Assembly: GCF_964340395.1 (NCBI RefSeq)
Contig: NC_135552.1
Span: forward strand, 12,837,194-12,901,193
DNA: 64,000 bases
DNA from: Glandiceps talaboti
Taxonomy: Eukaryota; Hemichordata; Enteropneusta; Spengelidae
Direction: 5' to 3'
This document shows, piece by piece, positions 1-10,000 of this stretch (position 1 is the first letter of the stretch; each line of letters opens with the position of its first letter). Under the pieces are notes generated by a model. That model saw only the letters and a list, made by a program, of their open reading frames with translations, made no database searches and had not been told where the DNA came from. A program made the position numbers and the translations under genes.

Positions 1-1348
1 GGTCTTTTTCGGAAAAATACCACAAATTCAAAAAATTATTCACTTTTGTATAGGGGATTACATACAAATACAGATCTTCTGATTTTGGAACATTTTTCTT
101 TCAACTACTTTTTTAAAAAAAATTGCACCACTGCAAAGAGGACAAGTATAAACAATTGTTTAAGATCATGTGCAAGCCAGGTTGTAAGCTAATCTCACAA
201 AAGTATGGCTGCAGAGAACATTATATATGCAAATATCCCAAGTATATGACTACACTGTGACCAAAGTATGTAGTACAAAGTAGAAAACATACATTTATAT
301 CAGGCTCCTAACCTTCAATGTCCATAATATATCACTGCCATCAGTGGTAGCCATATTTGATTTCTGATTGGTCAGTTGCATGAGATGACTTGTAAGCAAG
401 ATGGCGGCATAAATCCATGTCTCACTGCATAGCGTAAACGTACTTTGTATATGTACTTGTTTTTCCCATAAACTTGGACTTAATTGTTAGTAGTGATAGT
501 ACGTGAACTATTAATACAGTTTTCAGTCAATGATATTTTATTCCTTCTTAGGGACAACCGTACAATGTCACAGAAGCTCAAAAAACGAACTTAGTTCATT
601 TAGGATAAACCCCCTCTCCCCAATGAATGTTCACAAGTCCAACATCGACATATTTACATATGATGTAAACTATGATGAAAATTGTAGCAGTCATATCACT
701 ACGATAAAAAAAATGTACACATTGTCTTCAAGACTTTGTTCATGCTTGTGACATTTATATTGAACTAATGTACCATAATAGTGGTATCTGGTTTCATTAC
801 TGGCCATATTCTCCTGGCTGACTTCTCTTGATACCATACATTTTACTCATTGTTAAAAAAATTGTTTGGTTCCAGTAATCCGACCCAACCTAGTAGTTTT
901 TTGCTGCCACCCTAAACTTTTTTTTAGGTAATTCGAAAAATTATCGGAAAATGGAAAAAATTTGCAAAGTCACGCGGGAAATAGTGAGATTTGAAGACAT
1001 CATTGCCTGGTGTGACCAAAACAACATGGTGGAATACAGCATAGAATATTACATGATATCTTCTGCGTATAGTACAGAAAGTATGATTACATCGGTGTGA
1101 CCAAAACAACATGGTGGAATACAGCATAGAATACTACATGATATCTTCTGCGTATAGTACAGAAAGTATGATTACATCGATGAGAAGTCTCTGTTGACCT
1201 CTGTAAATATGAAGAGAACTTTGAACAGATCCTCAAAAAAAAAAAAAAAAAAAAAAAAATCAAATCCTACCTTAGTACCCACCCACCCTATTTTGAAATT
1301 GTGCATTATCGGAATCATACAATTTTTGTTTGGCCTTATGATACTTAC
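1..1348. other. Intron 3 of the METTL2-like gene, non-coding
   Basis: No exon of the methyltransferase or of any other gene is recognisable here on either strand. It holds an 85-bp direct tandem duplication (1011-1179) and a poly(A) run at 1235-1259. Short open frames in it show no family features. Confidence 0.6.
1011..1180. repeat. 85-bp tandem duplication, two copies
   Basis: The block starting TGTGACCAAAACAACATGG at 1011 is repeated at 1096 with a period of 85 bases and only one or two differences. The near-identity suggests a recent duplication. It lies within an intron of the METTL2-like gene. Confidence 0.9.
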
Positions 1349-2124
1349 TTGTTGGTTTGTAGAATTGGAAAGACTGTATTCCCTACTCCACAACCCACTT
1401 CTAATATCCTTGTACTTGCATCACAGCCTACAAAATCGCCTTTCTTTTCTTCACACTTTTCTGAGTCATCATTTTTATTTTCACACAGTTTTGTTTTCTC
1501 CAATGTACTTTCTAATCCAGCTTCTTCACTCTTACAAGATTCTGCTTTATTTTCAGGTGCTAGCTCTGGAAATTCGTTGAACAACCAGTGTCTGTCTTTG
1601 AAAAATCTATTTTGGTGTTGTGTATAGAATTCATCCCAGAACTTGTCTGCATTTATTTCATACTTTTCTGCAAAAAAAACCATGTTTTTTTGTTGTGTTT
1701 TCAAAAAAAGCAAAAAAAAAGTATGTTATAGCAGACTAGTATCGGCTAATTAGAGTGAAATTGAAATACAGTTCATCAGCAGCTACATAGTTTTGACTTA
1801 TTCAAATAAGGTTCACATGCCTATTTGGTTTAAAATGTCAAAAGTTACTTGAATAGCCGATTCAATGTCTTTTCACACAGTCACTGCTTACATTTATTAT
1901 ATACACAATAAATACACAATAGTATCAAACAGAACATGCATAGTGAGAGATTGTAATTAGAAAAACATTGTATTTTTCATCTTATGAAACATTAAAGATT
2001 GAGTTATACATTCATATTATGTTTGCTTGACTGAAGGATTCATTGCTGTATGTATACTTTTCAAATCACTCCAAGATAATGATCTGTGGTATGTACTTTA
2101 GAGGGAACAATTAAAAGAGAGCCC

Positions 2125-2184
<60 letters not shown>

Positions 2185-4727
2185 TTTAATTCCACCTTGG
2201 TATCCAACAGTCCAGTTATCAGAAAGACATAGGAATACGATAACACAGTTAGGCCACTAGGGGCGCTGTTTCACAATAGATTTTATTGAAAATGTACAGT
2301 TGCATGCAGCACTGCCAGAATCATATCCTTTCCCAACATTTCATGGCGAAAGTGGATAACATTCTTGGTTAATTTAAACAAGTCTGCTTCTTTGTTATTG
2401 ATGCTTTAAGTTTTAGGTACAATTACAAATGAAGTTTGCTTACAACCATTTCACAGATTGATTCTTGTACTTTCACTCATTTGTACGTGATGAACAGTTT
2501 AACCCTCATTTTCTCCAATCTGAAGCCCCTCAAACCAATTTCGGATACAAACTAGTTAACTAGAACATGGCATATTGTAGAACCAACTGCTTTCTTACAG
2601 CTTAGTGAGAAGTGTAAATTTCGACAATGTTCATTTGACTTTATGTGGAGAGAGATCAGAGAAAATCAAGCCCATAGGTAGCTTCTAAATTATTTAACAT
2701 CAGGTTGAATTTTGTTTGAATCAATATGAAAATCCTCAAAGTCCTCCAACTACTCATATCCAAACTATGATGTATGTAAATGGCTTCAATAACCTACCTC
2801 TGTCTTCTTCACTTGCCAAAGATTTGGAGTTTTCTTCTACTTTTTTCTTGGCAGTAATTTCTTGTTCCTCATCCCACTGTACATGATCCCTGAAAAAAAA
2901 ATGTCAAAAAGTGTTTCTTCTCAAATTTTACAAAAAGAAAAAGGTTAGAGAATGACTTTATAAAACACATTTAATGACCTACTACACAACATATTTAGTG
3001 TGATGTCTCTTTGATTAATTGGTTTCTACAGAAGTGAAAGTGTTATTATGTGTATACTTTTCTTTCCTTGTGCAACTAATACCACATGCACGTGGTGTCA
3101 GAGATCTGAGGGGAATAAAAATTAAAAAGAAATGTATACTGAAGGGTGTGGTATGTAACTCAAGCTGGCCATACACTTTATAAGATCTTCAACTTGTGCT
3201 CACTACTAATGCTACCCAAAAGAATTTGACCTTTGACCTGAGGTCACAGATCTGCACAAACCTCAATCTCTACCTTCTGATACCCAACACAGACAATTTC
3301 TCACTTGATTATTGATGTCTATTTTATCATCACTATTGGCATGCTACAGTTGCTGAGTTGTGTGGATGTAAGACCTTCATTTTCTATTGTTTTGGGTGGC
3401 ATAGAAATCCTTACTGTGCATGTGTACGACCAGATTGAGTTACACGTCATCCTTCATTTGAACAGCCTACACATGAATCTCTCTTTTCTTTTTTTTAAAT
3501 ATTTATTTTCTCAGATCCCCTGTGCCATTACTGCCTGTTCTAAAAACTTTACAAAGACATTTCTTTTTGTACACACTATAGTAATAATAATTTCAGTCAG
3601 ATACTATAGGACATTGGTTAGAATGAAATTATTTAAAATGAAAAGTTATGAAACAGGAGGATACTAAAAATGAACATAAAAATACACAAATTAAAATTGA
3701 AATGAAATGTTCAGGTCACACACTGCTGTAACATACATTGGAAATAGACTGTGCAAAGTTTCTTGAGTATTTAATGGTTTGTAGAAACAAAATAAATTAT
3801 CACTGGACAGTGGACAATATCAACATTTTTAGAGTAAACCTTTCCCTAAGATTCATAAAAAAATTATACAGACATGAAATTCTTCTTCACAATATTTTGA
3901 TAAATACAGACAAGATAGTTTTCTATCCCCTTGGTTGTTGTACAGATGTCTATCAGTTTGGTATCAATAATGTGTATGTAATAGTATGTATGTATGTATG
4001 TATGTATGTATGTATGTATGTATGTATGTATGTATGTATGTATGTATGTATGTATCATTGTATGTATCATTGTATGTATCATTGTATGTATAGGTGTGTG
4101 TGCATGCATGTGTGCGTGCGTGCACACATGCATGTACAGTGTGTGTGTATGTGTGAAAGGAATGACACTGAATTTAATGAATATAATATGTTTATATATT
4201 TCGCGATTGTTAGTGTTTTACAGTGCTTTGCCGTACTTTTTTTCATATTGTAATATTATTACGCGCGGTGTGTGGACTTACGCGATCGCGATCCTAGAAT
4301 AGTACTACCCGTCCTGTCAGTGTCACAATTATTATCGGCCAAATATGTTCTGAAACATTTATCAGGTCACAAGTGTCTGTGGCAACAGCTACGATAAAAC
4401 TAGTTTAAGTTCTACTAATGGCGTGTCTTATATGAAGTTTGTAGTTGGCTAAATATCGCATCAAATCTCTTCACATACTAACCATGCATTGTGTTCGAAA
4501 ACCTTGCTCGGATCCTTGAGATAGCGAGTCCCAAACGGGGCCTGTGGTCTCGCAGAAGTTTCACCGGCAGCGCGATTCCGACCCCCCGTTGCTTCGGTCT
4601 CTTGATCCCCAGATACTGCTGCCATACAACTAGATGGTGGTGGGACACGTTTGGAGATTCGTCGAAAGTGGATATGGTTAGTGTTTGAACGGAGATATGA
4701 TGCACATGACAAAAGCCGTCTGCTCAT
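1349..4727 (-). CDS. METTL2: METTL2/METTL8-type tRNA N3-methylcytidine methyltransferase, 5' three exons (partial)
   Basis: Family members methylate C32 of certain tRNAs to m3C, using SAM. Three exons join in frame on the minus strand: 4727-4483, 2889-2798 and 1667-1349, each with consensus GT/AG edges. Exon 1 encodes [18 protein letters not shown], exon 2 continues [10 protein letters not shown], and exon 3 carries [15 protein letters not shown] followed by a low-complexity acidic linker and the SAM motif [20 protein letters not shown]. These blocks closely match human METTL2/METTL8 as I remember them. The remaining methyltransferase fold is missing because the gene runs off the left edge; I found no fourth exon in 1-1340. 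There are two in-frame starts: ATG at 4727 (better context, G at -3) adds 34 residues that are Arg-rich and lack acidic residues, like a mitochondrial presequence; ATG at 4625 gives a METTL2-like cytosolic N-terminus. METTL2 versus METTL8 cannot be separated here, since invertebrates commonly have one ancestral gene. Confidence 0.94.
2124..2184. repeat. (AAC)n microsatellite
   Basis: About twenty copies of ACA/AAC in a row. The poly-Val and poly-Gln-type open frames here are artefacts of the repeat. It sits in the intron between exons 2 and 3 of the METTL2-like gene. Confidence 0.95.
2207..2380. repeat. Dispersed repeat, 'CAGTTATCAGAAAGACA' family, copy 1
   Basis: The segment beginning CAGTTATCAGAAAGACATAG and containing GGCCACTAGGGGCGCTGTT resembles 23873-24050 and, inverted, about 36330-36410. 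The shared order of blocks (CAGTTATCAGAAAGACA, CCACTAGG-GCTGTT, then CATTTCATGGC-AAAGT) shows a common mobile or satellite origin. No coding capacity was seen. Confidence 0.55.
3984..4090. repeat. (TATG)n microsatellite with TATCATTG variants
   Basis: About eighteen TATG units followed by three degenerate TATCATTG-TATG units. It lies in intron 1 of the METTL2-like gene; overlapping Met/Tyr/Val/Cys-rich open frames are repeat artefacts. Confidence 0.95.
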
Positions 4728-4746
4728 AACTCGTGTACGGCGGTGA

Positions 4747-4754
4747 TGACGTCA
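4747..4754. promoter_or_regulatory. Perfect cAMP-response element palindrome TGACGTCA
   Basis: The full CREB/ATF site lies 20 bases upstream of the first METTL2-like ATG, where a proximal promoter or 5' UTR would be. A second perfect copy lies at 6366-6373, upstream of the Death-domain gene that diverges from this one. CREB/ATF binding is known for the motif; use here is inference. Confidence 0.45.
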
Positions 4755-5416
4755 TTCTAGTAATCATATTCTTTTTCAGATTCATAAATGAATTTGAATC
4801 ACTGTAATTTTCAAAACTTTTATATCTTTAAAAAACAAAACAACATATTTTAAACGTTAATATACCAATACCATATTGTGTTACTGTGGTAACATAAATA
4901 CTTAGAATACAATTTGCGTTGTAAAATATGTTTAGGATATCAGTTATCACAAAGCTGATATAACAAATTGTGTACTCCTGTATGTAAGTTTTCAAACTTG
5001 TAAGATATTAAATAAACACATTTATTAATTAGTTTAAACCTCAAAATTTTTTAGATTCTGAATGTATTTGTCAATATTATGTATTGGCACTGTAAAAACA
5101 TCATCTTAGCAGTTTTAATAGATAGATTTGAGAAGTTCGCAACCTAATTTTTTTTTGTCAGTCCATAGATGTGAATTCCGCAGACCAATATATAAATGCA
5201 TATAAATATAGATTTCAAGCAAAGAGATTAACATTAATGGACTAAACATTCAAAATTAATACCCGTTTTTCTCATCCGTCTGGACACTTTAAAGTGGCCA
5301 TATGGATGGGGATTGTATATTTATTTTGTTATACCTCCTCGTAAAAATATAGAAAATATTTCACCTGTAGTGACTACTTTCAAATGAGTAGACAGTTTGT
5401 TTGTTTATTTGTTTGT

Positions 5417-5432
5417 TTGTGTGTGTGTTGTT

Positions 5433-5508
<76 letters not shown>
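5417..5508. repeat. (TG)n microsatellite
   Basis: A long GT/TG dinucleotide tract interrupted by TTTG. Simple sequence only. Confidence 0.95.
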
Positions 5509-5510
<2 letters not shown>

Positions 5511-6516
5511 GGGGGAGGGTTATATCGTTGATATATGACTAGTTTTTTCTACACATAAGATAGTGGTAAAATATTCCTTTGCCTTTACTTTTCGGCTAAG
5601 AATGAGGACTATACAAAAACAGTATATATTTTAACTACAGTGGTCACGTGGTCTTTTTCGGCTATAGGCTTGAGAAAGATCAAGATTCGGCGTTGACTTG
5701 AATCCTACTATGTAAGAATCCGAAAATGAATCTGATTGTAACTTCACTGGCATATCTCGTCTAATCTCGTGTACTCGTAGTTTTGTTTGTGGAACAAAAT
5801 GACAAAACAATGTGAACCTCCACAAATGTTTATTTCTTACAAACAGTGAAAAGCTTGCTTGACACGAAATATGCATTTTCAGTGAATAATAATGAGGTGG
5901 GAATAAACTGGAGGCGACGCATAACGAACAAACAAACACAAAGGGGAATCCCCCCGTTCCCCGATGTTTATTTTTAGAACACAGCTATCTCAACCATAGA
6001 CCATATGCAAAACGAAGACATTTCAAAGAAGCATAGTATTATTTATGTACGAATTGTTTTATGCTCTGCAGCATATGCGGCTAAAATTGTGGGTTTATTT
6101 CCTCGAGAACATATTCCCAACGTATATTTGTGTTTTGAACAACAACAAAGTGTTGAACTGTGCGGAGTGTAGACTCAATCCTGGACTCTGGCCCCCCAAC
6201 TAATGTACGTTTGTAAGTTTGTTTTATCATTCAAATCGTGTAATTACCCGAGTGTGGTTGATTGAAATAACGTATGCACCACATAACAATCATATACAGT
6301 ACGTTGATGGATAAAAGTATTTCAATCTGTTGTGACATGTCATAGTGTCTTGAATACAATAAGTATGACGTCACTTTAAATGGGGAATGGGAATTTCCCA
6401 CTTCCAGTGTGCAGTGTCAAACTATTGAAATCAATATTACTACTGCATGTCAGTCCTGCAGTTTCAGAGATAGAATGTGTTTATATATTGATCTTGTTGA
6501 TGCTACTAGCTGTATG

Positions 6517-6550
<34 letters not shown>

Positions 6551-6653
6551 GGGGGGGCATAGTTTCAGTTATGGAGTATATAGTTATATGGTGTCTTTTT
6601 ATGATGTCCGGTTGCTGATTGCTGTATGTGGGTGCCAGGTGTGTATCTATCTA

Positions 6654-6697
<44 letters not shown>

Positions 6698-6745
6698 TGT
6701 GTGTGTCTGTGTCTGCATCTGTCTGTGTCTGTGTCTGTTTATGCA
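6517..6745. repeat. (GTT)n followed by (TG)n/(TCTG)n microsatellites
   Basis: A trinucleotide GTT tract at 6517-6550 and a TG tract from about 6655 grading into TCTG. Cys/Val-rich open frames here are artefacts. Confidence 0.93.
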
Positions 6746-7000
6746 TGCACATGTATGTGTGGGGGGGGGGATAGGGGAAATATGTGTGATGCTGATATCA
6801 TTTCAGTCAGAATGAAAGTGGCACTGGGAGGATGAGAATTCAATCAGGAAATAAATAATCATGTGTGCCGGAAAGTGTTCATGTGTTGTGTGTATTATTT
6901 GTCTTTCAACCCTGACACTACAGCTGATAAGGATCATACAGCTAATTAAACAAGAAGCATTTGTAGCAAAGAAGAAACCAACAGAACAAATAAAGTGGAG

Positions 7001-10000
7001 ATGGCAGAGATGTCTTCATATATCAAGAGTGACAGTGATGGAATACATAGTCCAGACAAGTCAAGTCATATTGGAATACAGTGTCAGGATGAAAAAGCTA
7101 CTGAGTGTCATCCTAATGATGAGAAGTGGATTTCCAGTAGTAGTAGCTTTGATAGTAGCAACTGTACACATATACCAGGTATTGTCTTTCAAAAAATTCT
7201 ACATTTACAACTGTTATATGTAATAGGCTGTCATACCTATTTCATACAATCATGCCTCTCACAAAAGTTTCCTCATACATTGTGTTCAGGCAAAAAGTAT
7301 TTATAACGAGTTACTTGCACTCCTATAATTATTGTGTTCAGTATTACTATTATAAAACAAGCATTTGACATGTCAAAGAGGTCAACGACTTGCAATAATA
7401 TGATACAAAGAAATTTGATACATATGATACCATGCAATCAGCCTCTGCTTTCTGCATTTCCTACTACTAATCTTTGTGTGGAATGGTTTGGAAATACTAT
7501 AGTATATACATGTATATTATTATTATTGTTTGGTGTCTTTTTTCCTTTTTTTCCCTTTTTTGGGGGTGGGGGGGTGACAGTGTCAAGGTGATTATTGAAT
7601 TACCTTAAAGTGAACCCATTCCTGGTGGATAATGTATGTGCTGAAAAAATGAATAACTCGTGCAACACAAATCATACATATTGAAATATATTGGTTATCT
7701 ATTCCCTATTCATGTTATGTACCTATTACAGTTGTGAAATGTCGTAGCAGTCCATCATTGTTGCAAAGGGATACAAAGTATGGGCTGGTAACGAGTATAA
7801 AGTTGGCGTCAGATTCAGATTCAGATTCAGCTAGCGTCATATTGAGCGTCAGATTCAGCGTCAGATAGCCTCAGATCCGAAGACACCTGACGGACTCAAT
7901 CAAACCTGAAATAATACCGTTGAGACTACAGGGAAAGATTCTGCTTCACAACCTTTTGATGGAAGATGGAATGTCTCTGCTTGCACAATTTTTAAATTTT
8001 AAATTCAAATTTTTAAAAATGACAACATATTAGTATACGTAAACTTAGCTTTTACTGACACCATGTACATTATTGGCAAAACGTATCAACCAACGAACAT
8101 ACAGTGACTGAACTTGGGGCTATCAATGTCTCGGTTGTAAGTATTTCAACTCTATTTCACATATTTTTCCCAAATAAAAATTGTGCAAGCAGAGACATTC
8201 CAACTTCCATCAAAAGGCTGTGAAGCGGAATCTTTCCCTGTAGTCTCAACAGTATTATTTCAGGTTTCATTGAGTCCGTCGAGTGTCTTCGGATATGACG
8301 CTATCTGACGCTGAATCTGACGCTCAATATGATGCTAGCTGAATCTGAATCTGAATCTGACGCCAACTTTATACTCGTGGGCTGGTATTGGCTCAAGCAT
8401 ACATGTTTGTTTGTTTGTTAGAACACTTCCTCTTTTCTATGAATAGATCCACTGTGTGAAGAGGAAGTGTTATTCACACTGACAGAACTAGGCAAGTTGA
8501 CATCATATGAGGCTCTCCGGTGTATTCTGCAGACAATACTCTATGCCAAAGGTAAAATTTGCATTGTTTTTTTACTGTCAAAGTGAAAAATATCCTGAAC
8601 TTGACTTTGATTCATGGTATATCAAATTTCAAGGAAAATTCGATATGAAGATGAAATGATTCTGTCTATTTCCTCAAAATCACTGTGTGGATGTAATTTT
8701 AGTAGTGATACAGGATCAGCAGATCATTGCATCATACCTTTGTAATAGAAAATTTTACCAATATGATATTTCACACAAACATTTAATGTGATTCTCAAAA
8801 CTTGATAATGTGGAAAAAATGTCTTTCCATTCTTGGTTTTTGGTTTGTTAACATCTTGATTCGTCGATTCTTGTTATCATTTCTCATAGTTTTTATTTTT
8901 CAACTTCCTGTAGTAATTGACGACAAAAAATTAGATATCCAAATCTCCAAATTTGAAAAATATGAAATTATGGATTGCCCCACATTATCATATTATAAAG
9001 TCAGTCATATTTATTTAAATGATAAAGTAATCGATAATATAAACTAACTGGTTTTTTTTTGAAAAATCTAAATTTTATAACAAAATGTGCAAATCCATAC
9101 ACCATACAAGACTCACTAGTCTTTATTGTCACTTTACTGGTTTTTTTTATCAAACTGTCAGAGAATTATTTAAAATTGTAAGCTTTGTTCTCTTCCTCTC
9201 TATAGAATGGTAAGTTCATATAATAATATTGATTCTAAACTCTGTTATATGTACTCTAAGTATTTTCCTGACCATCATAATTTCAAAACCAGTTCATGGA
9301 ACAACATTGACTCGGATTTTCAAAGGAAAGTTGTGTGTTTTTTGGTTCAAATATTTGGATTACCTTATCAGTTGAACTGTGAAATAACAGTGACTTTTGC
9401 TGTTTTCATTCTCTGAGGGTATCAAATTTTGTGATTTGTCACTTACAAAAACGAATGCTGTCTTGAACTGACACATGACGGTTTCCCCATTAGCCATTAA
9501 TTCAAGTGCTACAAACCCGACTTGGTGAGCCAGCAGAGAACATTGTCTATCTCGGTTGCTTGGTTTATGGCTTCATCTCTTAATGATAATTTTGATTTTC
9601 TTGTTCAAGGTCACAGGTCATTCACTTTTGCATCATATTGAGATATTATGACTTTACACTATTGCAACTCTTCCTAGTATACTGCCCTCACTGGTTCAGA
9701 CACACATGGAAATGACAAAATGAGATGATTTATTGTGTGCCAAAAATTAAAGAAATACTTCTCATTTTCCAAGACTTCAAGCAAGATTAAATTTCTTCAA
9801 AATAAATTTCACAAATGTACAGACTTTAGTTAAAATTAGGTAGCAGTTACAGACTGTGCCACTTAACATGTTGACATTAAGAAAAAAGCCTACAGCTGCT
9901 ACGATATGTTACTGATTTTTTGTACAATTTCCTGTTCGTTTAATCTAAGTTGGCTTGTGTTGTCAAGGAAACATGAAAGCTGATGTTATTTCTAAGATTG

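Larger units (their letters stand above)
4755..7000. other. Intergenic region between two divergent genes
   Basis: This spacer separates the minus-strand METTL2-like gene from the plus-strand Death-domain gene, so promoters and 5' UTR exons of both should lie here. It contains (TG)n at about 5417-5508, (GTT)n at 6517-6550, a (TG)n/TCTG run at about 6655-6745 and a CRE at 6366-6373. No convincing coding exon was found; a 102-aa minus frame at 5631-5939 has no recognisable features. Confidence 0.6.

Noticed and set aside
5631-5939. 102-codon minus-strand open frame
   Set aside because: No recognisable domain, no splice partner and no homology I recall; probably chance.
6380-6835. Cys/Val-rich open frames upstream of the Death-domain gene
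   Set aside because: They are translations of GTT and TG microsatellites.
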